Source of the DNA: Gammaproteobacteria bacterium BRH_c0
GTDB taxonomy: Bacteria; Pseudomonadota; Gammaproteobacteria; Pseudomonadales; Porticoccaceae
Direction of reading: 5' to 3'
Assembly (NCBI GenBank): GCA_000961645.1
Contig: LADM01000111.1
Span: forward strand, 1-34,576
DNA length: 34,576 nt
Shown here: piece by piece, positions 19,242 through 27,645 of the stretch
How the letters are laid out: each line of letters opens with the position of its first letter
How positions within the stretch are numbered: position 1 is the stretch's first letter
Position numbers and translations under genes: made by a program
The notes under the pieces: model-generated
Databases searched by the model: none
What the model saw: only the letters and a program-made list of their open reading frames with translations
Told to the model about the DNA's origin: nothing

Positions 19242-19257
19242 GCAAGCCCAGGCTTGC
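19242..19257. promoter_or_regulatory. Short palindrome upstream of acs
   Basis: GCAAGCC-CA-GGCTTGC is a perfect 7-bp inverted repeat about 55 bp upstream of the acs start. It has no T-run and may be an operator for the acs promoter. A TATAAA at 19295-19300 is too close to the ATG (19312) to give a leader holding the AGGGG ribosome site, so the real promoter probably lies further upstream, near this palindrome. Confidence 0.35.
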
Positions 19258-19311
19258 CCTGCCTGGCTGCATGCTTTGTAATAGGCTGATCAAGTATAAA
19301 AGGGGTAGTAG

Positions 19312-21249
19312 ATGAGTGATTTTCCTGTCCATCCTGTAACCGATCAGTGGCGCACAACTGCCCATATCGATAGCGAGACCTACGATGCCATGTACCGGCA
19401 ATCGGTGGAGCAGCCCGAACAATTCTGGGCCGAGCAGGCAGACATTTTCCTGAGCTGGGAAAAGCCCTGGGACAGGGTGTGCAATGCTGACATGCACAGC
19501 GGCCAGGCCGAGTGGTTTGCCGGCGGCAAGCTCAATGTGGCCGTCAATTGTATCGACCGTCACCTGCCCACCCGGGCCGACCAGACGGCGTTTATCTGGG
19601 AGGCTGACGACCCTGATCAACACAGGCTTGTCAGCTACAGCGAATTGCATCAGGCGGTGGGGCGGATGGCTAATGTCCTGCGCCAGCGCGGCGTGAAAAA
19701 GGGCGACCGGGTATGCATTTATATGCCCATGATTCCCGAAGCGGCCTACGCCATGCTCGCCTGCGCGCGGATTGGCGCAGTGCATTCTGTGGTGTTCGGC
19801 GGGTTCTCGCCAGATGCCATCCGTGACCGCATTCTGGATTCCGACTGCCGGGTGGTGATCACCGCGGATGAGGGCCGTCGCGGAGGCCGTGTCACTCCCC
19901 TCAAGGCCAATGCCGACAAGGCCATGGCGCAGTGCCCCAATGTGCATACCTGCCTGGTGATCAGGCACACCGGTGGCGAGATCCACTGGCAGGAGAATCG
20001 CGACCTGTGGTACCACGAGGCGATTGCTGAGGTCTCCGGGGATTGCCCGGCCGAGATCATGGACGCAGAAGACCCGCTGTTTATCCTCTACACCTCCGGT
20101 TCGACCGGCAAGCCCAAGGGCGTGCTCCATACCACTGGCGGTTACCTGTTGCAGGCGGCCATGAGCCACAAGTACAGCTTCGACTACCACGATGGCGATA
20201 TATTCTGGTGTACCGCCGATGTGGGCTGGGTGACCGGCCACTCCTATATCGTCTACGGCCCGCTCTGCAACGGCGCCACCAGCCTGATTTTCGAGGGCGT
20301 CCCGACCTATCCCGATGCCTCCCGTTTCTGGCAGGTGATCGACAAACACCAGGTTAACCAGTTCTACACGGCGCCGACTGCAATCCGGGCGCTGATGGGG
20401 GCGGGCGATCACTTTGTCGAAAGGTGCTCGCTGTCTTCCCTCAAGCTGCTCGGCACGGTGGGTGAGCCAATCAATCCCGAAGCCTGGGAGTGGTATTACC
20501 GCCTGGTGGGCAAGGGCTGTTGCCCGGTGGTGGATACCTGGTGGCAGACGGAAACCGGCGCCCACATGATTACCCCCTTGCCTGGCGCCACGGATCTGAA
20601 AGCTGGCTCTGCAACCCGGCCCTTTTTTGGCGTACAACCCGCATTGCTCGATACTGAGGGCAAGGAGATCGAGGGTGAGGGCGCAGGCCTGCTGGTGATC
20701 AAGGCGCCCTGGCCGGCGCAGATCCGCACGGTGTATGGCGATCACCAGCGGCTGATTGACACCTACTATGCTGCCTATCCGGGTTACTACTTTACCGGCG
20801 ATGGCGCCCGCCGCGACAAGGATGGTTACTACTGGATTACTGGTCGGGTTGACGATGTGCTCAATATCTCCGGCCACCGGCTCGGCACGGCGGAAATCGA
20901 GAGCGCCCTGGTGCTGCACCAGGGCGTTGCAGAGGCAGCCGTGGTGGGTTACCCCCACGATATCAAGGGGCAGGGCATCTACGCCTTTGTCACCCTGATG
21001 GCCGGGGTTGAGCCGAGTGATGATTTGCGCAAGGAGTTGATCGCTCTGTGTGCCGACGAAATCAGCCATATCGCCAAACCCGATATTATCCAGTGGGCGC
21101 CAGGCCTGCCCAAAACCCGCTCCGGCAAGATCATGCGGCGCATTTTGCGCAAGATCGCCGGTAATGAACTGGAAAACCTGGGGGATACATCCACCCTGGC
21201 AGATCCTTCGGTGGTGGAGGAGTTGATTGGGAATCGGGTGAATAGATAA
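19312..21249 (+). CDS. acs: Acetyl-coenzyme A synthetase
   Basis: 645 residues, the usual Acs length. It activates acetate to acetyl-CoA through acetyl-AMP in the cytosol. Landmarks: 'F-W-A-E-Q-A' and '[12 protein letters not shown]' near the N-terminus, the P-loop-like A3 motif '[11 protein letters not shown]' at about 260-270, and 'W-W-Q-T-E-T-G' that selects acetate. '[13 protein letters not shown]' marks the domain hinge, and 'S-G-K-I-M-R-R' carries Lys606, the residue acetylated in other Acs enzymes. The start at 19312 has AAAAGGGG upstream. It stands alone between the panD terminator and the repeat-rich junction with der. Confidence 0.97.
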   Translation: MSDFPVHPVTDQWRTTAHIDSETYDAMYRQSVEQPEQFWAEQADIFLSWEKPWDRVCNADMHSGQAEWFAGGKLNVAVNCIDRHLPTRADQTAFIWEADDPDQHRLVSYSELHQAVGRMANVLRQRGVKKGDRVCIYMPMIPEAAYAMLACARIGAVHSVVFGGFSPDAIRDRILDSDCRVVITADEGRRGGRVTPLKANADKAMAQCPNVHTCLVIRHTGGEIHWQENRDLWYHEAIAEVSGDCPAEIMDAEDPLFILYTSGSTGKPKGVLHTTGGYLLQAAMSHKYSFDYHDGDIFWCTADVGWVTGHSYIVYGPLCNGATSLIFEGVPTYPDASRFWQVIDKHQVNQFYTAPTAIRALMGAGDHFVERCSLSSLKLLGTVGEPINPEAWEWYYRLVGKGCCPVVDTWWQTETGAHMITPLPGATDLKAGSATRPFFGVQPALLDTEGKEIEGEGAGLLVIKAPWPAQIRTVYGDHQRLIDTYYAAYPGYYFTGDGARRDKDGYYWITGRVDDVLNISGHRLGTAEIESALVLHQGVAEAAVVGYPHDIKGQGIYAFVTLMAGVEPSDDLRKELIALCADEISHIAKPDIIQWAPGLPKTRSGKIMRRILRKIAGNELENLGDTSTLADPSVVEELIGNRVNR

Positions 21250-21251
21250 CG

Positions 21252-21307
21252 GTCGGAAGTCGGAAGTCGGAAGTCGGAAGTCGGAAGTCGGAAGTCGGAA
21301 GTCTGAA
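21252..21307 (+). repeat. Heptanucleotide tandem repeat (GTCGGAA)7 plus one variant
   Basis: Seven perfect GTCGGAA copies run from 21252 to 21300, followed by the variant GTCTGAA (21301-21307) and two CAGAAG hexamers. The array begins two bases after the acs stop codon. Such simple heptamer arrays are prone to slippage in copy number. Confidence 0.95.
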
Positions 21308-21410
21308 GCAGAAGCAGAAGCCCGGTGGCTGGACATCGTGCGAATGCCTGAGCCGGGCCAGGGCTGATCCACAGCACCGGCCCCTCTTGGCGTCAGACTT
21401 CAGACTTCCA
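21297..21410 (+). repeat. 12-bp inverted repeat flanking the acs-der gap
   Basis: GGAAGTCTGAAG (21297-21308) is the exact reverse complement of CTTCAGACTTCC (21399-21410), separated by 90 bases. The left arm is the end of the heptamer array and the right arm is an inverted piece of the same repeat family. The arms could fold into a long stem downstream of acs, or mark the ends of a small mobile or rearranged segment. No coding potential is seen in between. Confidence 0.8.
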
Positions 21411-21469
21411 ACGTCAGACCCATCTTTTTCATGTAAAATGCCGCCCTTACTCCAACCAACCCCAATCCC

Positions 21470-22993
21470 ATGCTTCCTGTTATCGCCCTGGTGGGCCGCC
21501 CCAACGTGGGCAAATCCACCCTGTTCAACCGCCTTACCCGCAGCCGGGATGCCCTGGTGGCCAACTTCGCCGGTCTTACCCGCGATCGCAAATATGGCGA
21601 GGGTAACTACAATGGCCAGCGCTTTATGGTGGTGGATACCGGCGGTATCACCGGCGAGGAGGAGGGCATTGATGCCGCCATGGCGGCCCAGTCGATGCTG
21701 GCCATCGAGGAGGCGGATGTCGTCCTGTTTCTGGTGGATTGCCGCGACGGTCTGACCTCCACCGATGAAAATATCGCCCGCCATCTGCGCGAGAGCGGTA
21801 AATCCTTCCTGCTGGTCGCCAACAAGATCGATGGCTTCAACCCCGATGTGGCGCTGGCGGATTTCTACCGGCTGGGTTTCGAGGCGATTTACCCCACCAC
21901 TGCCACCCACGGGCGGGGTGTTTCCTCCCTGATGGAAGCGGTACTTGAGCGGTTTCCCGGCAACACAGGTGCAGAAGCCGCAGAGACCGAAGCCGATGGG
22001 TATGAATATGCTGATGCCGATGTCAGTGATGGGGAATACAGCGGGGATGATGAGGACGAAGGCGATCAGGATGAAGAAGGCCTGGTTGATGACGATCAGC
22101 AGGCCACAACAGAAGCCGATGACAAGGGCATAAGAATCGCCCTGGTCGGTCGCCCCAATGTGGGCAAATCCACCCTGGTGAATCGCATGCTGGGCGAGGA
22201 GCGGGTAGTGGTCTACGACCAGCCCGGCACCACCCGCGACAGTATCTATATCGACTTTGAGCGCGACGGCAAGCATTACACCCTGATCGATACGGCGGGT
22301 ATTCGCCGCCGCAAGAACGTCAAACTGACGGTGGAAAAGTTCTCCATCGTCAAAACCGTGCAGGCGGTGGACGACGCCAATGTGGTGATTTTGCTGATCG
22401 ACGCCAGCGAAGGTCTGGTGGATCAGGATATGCACCTGATGGGTTACGTGATTGAAGCAGGCCGGGCGCTGGTGGTGGCCGTCAACAAGTGGGATGGCCT
22501 GGAACAGCAGCAGAAGGAGTGGATCAAGACGGAAATGGAGCGCCGCCTGCGCTTTGTGGATTTCGCCGATATTCACTATATCTCGGCTCTCCACGGTTCC
22601 GGTGTTGGCAACCTCTACAAGTCGGTCCACAAGGCCTATGCCTCCGCCACCAACAAGCTCAGCACCAATCACCTGACCCGCATCCTCGAGGATGCGGTAG
22701 CCGACAATCCGCCGCCGATGGTAAATGGCCGCCGCATCAAGATGCGCTATGCCCATGCCGGCGGCAGAAATCCGCCATTGATTATTATCCACGGCAACCA
22801 GCTTGACGAGGTGCCCAACCATTACGTGCGTTATCTGGAAAAAACCTATCGCCGCGCCCTGAAGTTGCACGGCACCCCGGTGCGGATAGAATTCCGCTCC
22901 GGTGAAAATCCCTTCGCTGATCGCAAAAACACCCTGACCCCGCGCCAGATCGCCAAGCGCCGACGCCTGATGAAACACGTCAAGGGCCGCTAA
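21470..22993 (+). CDS. der: Ribosome-assembly GTPase Der (EngA)
   Basis: 507 residues (E. coli 490). Two tandem GTPase domains: the first starts with 'G-R-P-N-V-G-K-S-T' at about 9-17 and has 'D-T-G-G-I' and 'N-K-I-D'; the second has 'G-R-P-N-V-G-K-S-T' at about 226-234, 'D-T-A-G-I-R-R-R' and 'N-K-W-D'. The C-terminal KH-like domain contains '[15 protein letters not shown]'. Essential for 50S subunit maturation. The linker between the GTPase domains (about 165-222) is unusually long and acidic ([13 protein letters not shown]). There is no Shine-Dalgarno sequence before the ATG; a TAAAAT element at 21434-21439 implies a leader of about 24 bases. Confidence 0.96.
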   Translation: MLPVIALVGRPNVGKSTLFNRLTRSRDALVANFAGLTRDRKYGEGNYNGQRFMVVDTGGITGEEEGIDAAMAAQSMLAIEEADVVLFLVDCRDGLTSTDENIARHLRESGKSFLLVANKIDGFNPDVALADFYRLGFEAIYPTTATHGRGVSSLMEAVLERFPGNTGAEAAETEADGYEYADADVSDGEYSGDDEDEGDQDEEGLVDDDQQATTEADDKGIRIALVGRPNVGKSTLVNRMLGEERVVVYDQPGTTRDSIYIDFERDGKHYTLIDTAGIRRRKNVKLTVEKFSIVKTVQAVDDANVVILLIDASEGLVDQDMHLMGYVIEAGRALVVAVNKWDGLEQQQKEWIKTEMERRLRFVDFADIHYISALHGSGVGNLYKSVHKAYASATNKLSTNHLTRILEDAVADNPPPMVNGRRIKMRYAHAGGRNPPLIIIHGNQLDEVPNHYVRYLEKTYRRALKLHGTPVRIEFRSGENPFADRKNTLTPRQIAKRRRLMKHVKGR

Positions 22994-23022
22994 CGGCCCA
23001 ACACTCCCTGCCCTTACTCCCG

Positions 23023-23058
23023 GCCGCTGAGGCTCAGCGGCATGGTGCTGTTTTATTT
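23023..23058 (+). terminator. Hairpin after der, possible terminator
   Basis: GCCGCTGAG / CTCAGCGGC (23023-23031 and 23033-23041) form a 9-bp inverted repeat with almost no loop, followed nine bases later by TTTTATTT. It may end der transcription, or may be a stabilising leader hairpin of the DUF481 gene, whose AAGGAG ribosome site follows. Confidence 0.4.
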
Positions 23059-23075
23059 ACGACAAGGAGAAAACC

Positions 23076-23783
23076 ATGAAAAACCTCTTAACCATGACAG
23101 CCATCATCATGATCCTGCTGGCGCCCCTGGCCCAGGCCGAAAAAAACTGGCAGGGGGAGGGCGATCTGGCCTTCAACAAATCCTCAGGCAACTCCAAAAG
23201 TGAATCCCTGCTGGCAAAGCTCAAGCTGGAATACAACCAGGAGCGCTGGACCCACAGCGGCCAGATCGATGCCATCAATGCCTCATCCGACGACACCCGC
23301 AGTGCCGAGGCCTACACGCTGCTGGGTAAAACCGAATATGACATTACCGAGCGGGCCTACGCATTTGGCCGCGGGCGCTACGAAGACAACCGCTTCAGTG
23401 GCTATGAATATCAGGCGTCGCTCACCACTGGTTTGGGTATGCATATCATTGCTACCGACATCACCACCTTTGATATTGAAGGTGGCGTGGGTTACCGCCG
23501 CAGTGAGGAGCAGGATACTGGTGAAACAGCCAACGAAGCGATTGCCACCGCAGCAGCGAAGTATTACCGCGAACTGACAGAGACCACCCGCTTTGAAAGC
23601 GACCTGTTTGTGGAATCCGGCGCCGATAACACCTATGTGGAGTCGGTGCTGGCCATCCGGGTGAAAATCAATTCGCGCCTGGGGCTGAAAGTTGCCTATG
23701 CCGTCAAGCACAACACCGATGTGCCGGTGGACACCAAAAAGACGGACACCCTGACCAGCGTTGGACTTAACTACAGTTTCTGA
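23076..23783 (+). CDS. DUF481 outer-membrane beta-barrel protein (YdiY-like)
   Basis: 235 residues with a clear Sec signal peptide (about 1-21, cleavage at A-Q-A-E). The mature chain matches the DUF481 pattern: 'W-Q-G-E-G-D-L-A-F-N-K-S-S-G-N-S-K-S-E-S' at the N-terminus, then alternating amphipathic strands, and a last strand 'V-G-L-N-Y-S-F' ending in Phe as outer-membrane proteins require for assembly. Length is normal for the family, whose function is unknown. A strong AAGGAG site lies upstream. It is convergent with xseA and separates der from xseA. Confidence 0.88.
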   Translation: MKNLLTMTAIIMILLAPLAQAEKNWQGEGDLAFNKSSGNSKSESLLAKLKLEYNQERWTHSGQIDAINASSDDTRSAEAYTLLGKTEYDITERAYAFGRGRYEDNRFSGYEYQASLTTGLGMHIIATDITTFDIEGGVGYRRSEEQDTGETANEAIATAAAKYYRELTETTRFESDLFVESGADNTYVESVLAIRVKINSRLGLKVAYAVKHNTDVPVDTKKTDTLTSVGLNYSF

Positions 23784-23886
23784 TGTGCTGGTGAATTACA
23801 CCTGCCAGGTTTGACGCTTTACGAAAAAGCGCCGCCTTGCCAGGCATCGGGATGGAGGTTTGGCCTGGCGGCTTAGGTGCAACGCC

Positions 23887-25242
23887 TCAATCCCCGCCCG
23901 TCGCGGGCCGTTTGCTGTTGACCGTGCAGGCCAGCTCGCCGTCACTGACCCGCACATCCAGTGTCTGGCCGGGCTGTACGGCGCTGATGGATCGCACTAC
24001 ACGCTGCTTTTCATCCCTGGCAATGGCATATCCGCGCTCCAGCGTAGCCAGCGGGCTGACAGCATTGAGGGTGGCGGCAAGCCCGCGCAAGCGTTCCTGT
24101 TGGCGCAACAGCGCATCACGCTGGGCGCGATCCAGGCGCTTTTTCAGATCAGTCAGTCGTAGCCGGTGCAGATTGAGCTGCTCGCCGGGTTTGATTCCCA
24201 TAAACAGGGCGTGGAGGCGCGCCAGCCTGGCTTTCTTGCTGTTGAGCAGCCCTGCCATGGCGCGCAGCAGGCGGATCTCGAGGTGATCCAGGTGCTGGGT
24301 TTGCTCGCGCAATCGGTCGGCGGGGCTGCGCAGGCGTTTGCTCAGCCACTCCAGTTTTTGCTGGAAGTGCAGTAGATGCCGCCTGGTTTTTTGCAGCAGG
24401 GTTGCTTCCTGGTAACGCAAGGCAGCAAGCAGTTGCTCGCCATCTGGGCTGACCATTTCCGCAGCAGCCGAGGGCGTCGGTGCGCGCTGGTCGGCGACAA
24501 AGTCGGCAATGGTGAAATCCGTTTCGTGACCCACGGCACTGACAACGGGCAACCCGCTGGCAAAAATGGCCCGGGCGACACTCTCCTCATTAAACGACCA
24601 CAAATCCTCGATGGAACCGCCGCCCCGGGCCAGCAGCAGCACGTCGCAGCGATTATCGCTATTGGCCACCTCTATAGCGGACACCAACTCATCAGTGGCG
24701 TCTTTGCCCTGCACGGCACTGGGGTAAATAGTGACCTCGATCCAGGGGCTGCGGCGCTTGAGGACATGGAGAATATCCCGCACCGCCGCGCCGGTGGGCG
24801 AGGTGATAACGCCGATACGGCGTGGATGAGTGGGGATGGCACTCTTGTGGTCTGGATCAAACAGGCCTTCAGCGGCAAGCTTGTTCTTCAGTTGCTCATA
24901 GCGCTGCTGGAGCAACCCCGCTCCATCGGGCTCCAGATGTTCAACGATCAGCTGGTAGTCGCCGCGGTTTTCATAGAGGCTCACCCGGCCCCGCACCAGC
25001 ACCTGGTCGCCATCCTTGGGCGCTTTACCCACCAGCCCATTGCGATTGCGAAACATGGCACAGCGGATCTGGGCGTCGCTGTCCTTGAGGGTAAAGTACC
25101 AGTGGCCCGAGCTGGGGCGTGACAGGTTGGAGATCTCCCCCCGCGCCCACAGCAGTGACAGGTGGGTTTCCAGCAATTGCCGCGCACGGCGGTTGAGCTG
25201 GGAGATGGTGAATATCTGGCGTTCAGGCAGGGGAGTGGTCAT
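23887..25242 (-). CDS. xseA: Exodeoxyribonuclease VII large subunit
   Basis: 451 residues (E. coli 456). The N-terminal OB fold (about 10-105) has 'I-S-N-L-S-R-P-S-S-G-H-W-Y-F-T-L-K-D'. The catalytic domain has 'R-R-I-G-V-I-T-S-P-T-G-A-A-V-R-D', 'L-L-L-A-R-G-G-G-S-I-E-D-L-W-S-F-N' and 'S-A-V-G-H-E-T-D-F-T-I-A-D-F-V-A-D'. A long coiled coil (about 290-400) binds XseB subunits, and the C-terminus has 'L-E-R-G-Y-A-I'. It degrades single-stranded DNA in both directions. xseB is not in the window. In E. coli xseA is directly divergent from guaB; here about 5.6 kb of other genes intervene. A CGCTTT/AAAGCG hairpin at 23815-23831 may terminate the convergent transcripts. Confidence 0.96.
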   Translation of the reverse strand: MTTPLPERQIFTISQLNRRARQLLETHLSLLWARGEISNLSRPSSGHWYFTLKDSDAQIRCAMFRNRNGLVGKAPKDGDQVLVRGRVSLYENRGDYQLIVEHLEPDGAGLLQQRYEQLKNKLAAEGLFDPDHKSAIPTHPRRIGVITSPTGAAVRDILHVLKRRSPWIEVTIYPSAVQGKDATDELVSAIEVANSDNRCDVLLLARGGGSIEDLWSFNEESVARAIFASGLPVVSAVGHETDFTIADFVADQRAPTPSAAAEMVSPDGEQLLAALRYQEATLLQKTRRHLLHFQQKLEWLSKRLRSPADRLREQTQHLDHLEIRLLRAMAGLLNSKKARLARLHALFMGIKPGEQLNLHRLRLTDLKKRLDRAQRDALLRQQERLRGLAATLNAVSPLATLERGYAIARDEKQRVVRSISAVQPGQTLDVRVSDGELACTVNSKRPATGGD

Positions 25243-25374
25243 GGCGGCATTGTAGGCTATGGCCGCGCCAGCTCAAACGGTGAACATGAGTGGCCAGGAT
25301 TCACACAGTTCGCCAGGGAGCAGTAACAGGCATCGCAGCCTTGAAGTGCCTGCGGTTACCAGGCCGCGGAGAAC

Positions 25375-26298
25375 TCACCCGCCAGCCTGCTGAACAGGAC
25401 CACCCTCCAGGAACAATGATTGCCTGGCCCCCTCACTGACTGCCAGGACGGCGGGATGGGTCAGCTTGCGTTCGATGGAGATTGCGTAGTAGCTCACCAG
25501 GACCCCCTCGGCACAGCCGATGATTTCGGCTCCGTATTGATCGCTGATTTCATCGCTCAGTATGGTCGGCGCAGGGAAAATGCCTGCGCCAGCCTTGCCG
25601 AAGGCTTTCATCAGCGCGCTGTCGTCGAATTGGCCGACGATATGGGGATGGACCTGTTGCTCGTTGAGCCAGCGCGTCAGCGGTACCTGCAGCGCAGCTT
25701 TATCCCCTGGCAGTAAAAGGGGGGCGCCGTGCAGGGACTGCGGAAAATCGGGTCGGTAGCGGGCAGCTAATTCCGGCATCCCGTAAAAGGTGATGGTGCA
25801 ACTCCCCAGCGTGTGGTTATAGCCTTTTACGCCCAGCTCGGAGGGCAGCGGCCTGTCCGCAATCACCAGATCGAGTTGATGAATGGCCAGTTCTGCGAAC
25901 AATCGCTCCAGCTTGTCTTCGTAGCAGATAAGGCGCACCGGCTCAGTGAGGGTCATTGCCGGAGCCAGCAGCTGATAGGCGAGGGATTTGGGCACAGCGT
26001 CGGCCACTCCCACCCGAAATGACTGCTCTCGAGTACCGGCACCACTGCGTAACGATTGCTCAAGCTCGTTGCCGATCTGGAAGATTTCGTCGGCATGGGA
26101 CAGCGCGAGTTTGCCCGCAGAGGTCAGCTCAAGCCGTCGGCCTATTCGGCGGAACAGGTCAGTGCTCAATGCCTGCTCAAGTTCGGCCAGTTGGCCACTG
26201 ATGGTCTGGGGGGTGAGGTGCAGCCGTTCGGCGGCGCGGGTGATACTGCCGGCCTTGGCGACGTTCCAGAAGTAATAAAGCTGCTTGTAATTCAACAT
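25375..26298 (-). CDS. nhaR: LysR-family regulator, NhaR-like
   Basis: 307 residues from ATG 26296-26298. This start gives 'M-L-N-Y-K-Q-L-Y-Y-F-W-N-V', matching the NhaR opening; a longer in-frame start at 26385 adds an unlike N-terminus. There is no clear ribosome site at either. The winged helix has 'A-A-E-R-L-H-L-T-P-Q-T-I-S-G-Q'. The effector domain has 'V-G-V-A-D-A-V-P-K' and 'F-D-D-S-A-L-M-K-A-F-G-K', both close to E. coli NhaR, the Na+-responsive activator of nhaA. No nhaA is in the window; the nearest ion transporter is the Na+/Ca2+ exchanger at 27646. The target is therefore unknown. It could control the divergent 26597 gene. Confidence 0.82.
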   Translation of the reverse strand: MLNYKQLYYFWNVAKAGSITRAAERLHLTPQTISGQLAELEQALSTDLFRRIGRRLELTSAGKLALSHADEIFQIGNELEQSLRSGAGTREQSFRVGVADAVPKSLAYQLLAPAMTLTEPVRLICYEDKLERLFAELAIHQLDLVIADRPLPSELGVKGYNHTLGSCTITFYGMPELAARYRPDFPQSLHGAPLLLPGDKAALQVPLTRWLNEQQVHPHIVGQFDDSALMKAFGKAGAGIFPAPTILSDEISDQYGAEIIGCAEGVLVSYYAISIERKLTHPAVLAVSEGARQSLFLEGGPVQQAGG

Positions 26299-26596
26299 GG
26301 AGTGGTGGGCTGCTATCAGTCTGTAGCGAATAAATCGCAAAGAATAATCTGCTTTTCTTGATGCAGAAGCAAGCCTAGCATTCACCGCTGTCGTTTCCGC
26401 AAGGGGGTTGCAAGCCGATGAGAGATAGATTGACTTCCAGGCCAGATGCCAATCTCCAGTCCTGAAGTGTCAGACCTCAACCTTGAGGCGGACACTGGCG
26501 CTGTGTGCTGGTGCAAAGCGACAAGTGAATTTTCCTGTAGCTGCACCAGAGTCGGCGCTACTGGGTGTTTGAATAGTCAATTAGAGCGAGCTTGAT
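26299..26596. other. Divergent intergenic region, nothing recognised
   Basis: This 298-bp stretch separates the nhaR-like gene from the divergent repeat-containing gene. I see no gene, no RNA and no clear promoter pair in it. It should contain both promoters and any NhaR-type operator. Confidence 0.4.
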
Positions 26597-27256
26597 ATGA
26601 GTGGTATTGGTGGGCGTGGAATTCTGACGCAAGCGTCACGGGGTTTTAAACAAATACGAGGGCGGACATGGCTGATGCTGGGGGCGGCGGTGCTGCTCCT
26701 TATCGGCCTGCTGCTGTGGGCGGGTATTTCGCTGCTGTCATGGCTGTGGTCGCAGGCGCCGAACGTGACCGGAGCGGGCAAACGTTTTGCTGACGTGGCC
26801 ATCACCCAGGTCGAACAAGCAGCACCGGGCTTGCGGGAACAGGCCGAGCAGTGGCTGCCGAACGGGTTGCAGGAACAGGCTGAGCAATGGGTGCCCGCGG
26901 GAGTGAAGGAGCAGGCCGACAAGTGGTTGCCGGGACTAGCCACAGTTTTGCCGGTGACCGACGTCAGTGGTAGCGATATCGGGCCGGTAGCGCGCTATCC
27001 AGGATTGGTACGCAACCACTTTGCGCGCCAGGGGCAGGGGATCGAAGTCGGTTACATCGGGCCTGCGTCTCTTGAGGTCGTGCTGGCCCACTATGTACAG
27101 GGTTTCGCTGAAGCAGGGTATGTCCAGGAGGTCATCTCTGCGACAGCGGAGGGCGAACAGCACCGCTTTCAGCGCGACCAGGAAGCCATTGATCTTGCCC
27201 TCACACGCCAGCCCAATGGTGTGGTCGAACTGCGCTTGAAACAAGCGTCACCGTAA
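26597..27256 (+). CDS. Membrane-anchored protein with three 12-residue repeats, function unknown
   Basis: 219 residues, not recognised as a named family. A basic N-terminus (K-Q-I-R-G-R) is followed by one strong membrane segment (about 25-50), so the rest most likely faces the periplasm. Residues 75-110 are three perfect-length 12-residue repeats of the form x-P-x-G-(L/V)-x-E-Q-A-(E/D)-(Q/K)-W. The three units are A-P-G-L-R-E-Q-A-E-Q-W with a leading Ala, L-P-N-G-L-Q-E-Q-A-E-Q-W, and V-P-A-G-V-K-E-Q-A-D-K-W. A compact alpha/beta-looking C-terminal domain (about 128-215) follows, including 'Y-P-G-L-V-R-N-H-F' and 'V-V-E-L-R-L-K-Q'. The gene is divergent from nhaR and followed by an htpX remnant. 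Real by codon pattern and coherent architecture; role unknown. Confidence 0.7.
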   Translation: MSGIGGRGILTQASRGFKQIRGRTWLMLGAAVLLLIGLLLWAGISLLSWLWSQAPNVTGAGKRFADVAITQVEQAAPGLREQAEQWLPNGLQEQAEQWVPAGVKEQADKWLPGLATVLPVTDVSGSDIGPVARYPGLVRNHFARQGQGIEVGYIGPASLEVVLAHYVQGFAEAGYVQEVISATAEGEQHRFQRDQEAIDLALTRQPNGVVELRLKQASP

Positions 27257-27285
27257 TCATCGCCAAGGGCTTATCAAGGGCGTGT

Positions 27286-27465
27286 ATGACACCAATCGTT
27301 CTTTTTCTTGCTACCAGCTGGCCATCGAATCGAGGCGAACTATCATTGCTGGAAGCTGTTCGCCAGTATAGGCAGAAAGCGGGAATCGCCAATCCCGGGG
27401 CCGGTATTTACAACTCAACGAATGTTAACGCTTTCGCCACGGGCATGAGCAGGAAGAAGCAGTAA
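27286..27465 (+). pseudogene. htpX: Decayed htpX (M48 membrane protease) remnant
   Basis: A 59-codon open stretch encodes M-T-P-I-V-L-F-L-A-T-S, like the HtpX N-terminus. It then jumps to L-L-E-A-V-R-Q-Y-R-Q-K-A-G-I-A-N-P-G and G-I-Y-N-S-T-N-V-N-A-F-A-T-G-M-S-R, which match the HtpX segment 'A-G-I-x-x-P-x-x-x-I-Y-x-x-x-x-x-N-A-F-A-T-G-x-x-R' just before the catalytic region. The membrane segments between these parts are missing. A stop follows where 'LVAVSTGLL' and the HExxH zinc site should be. It is therefore an internally deleted and truncated remnant, not a working protease. The remaining 27466-27645 holds no recognisable gene; a short open stretch there (L-A-R-Q-M-Q-T-Q-Y-L-P-Q-I-Q-Q-Q) could be another decayed piece. 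Confidence 0.72.
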
Positions 27466-27645
27466 AACACTTGCCTGGCCTGGCCCGGCAGATGCAAACA
27501 CAATACCTGCCACAGATACAGCAACAGGCTACAACGCTGGATAGGGGCAGGTGATGTCCATGGTGCGCGGGCGGTGATTGGACGCTATGGCCTTTCTTCC
27601 CGCAGCTAACAGATGTTTCAGTCAGACTTTTGAGGTTTTGCTTTT

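Noticed and set aside
19262-19280. Sigma-54-type promoter upstream of acs
   Set aside because: A TGGC is present but the GG and GC pairs are not at the required spacing.
19295-19300. TATAAA as the acs -10 element
   Set aside because: Transcription would start about five bases before the ATG and exclude the AGGGG ribosome site; the element overlaps the ribosome site instead.
21252-21307. Heptamer array considered as a CRISPR array
   Set aside because: The units are 7 bp with no spacers and there are no cas genes; it is a simple tandem repeat.
16271-21372. Other very long minus-strand frames opposite dnaB, acs and der
   Set aside because: Each is a shadow of a conserved plus-strand gene. The ones near der also contain F-R-L-P-T-S-D repeats that are simply the translated GTCGGAA array.
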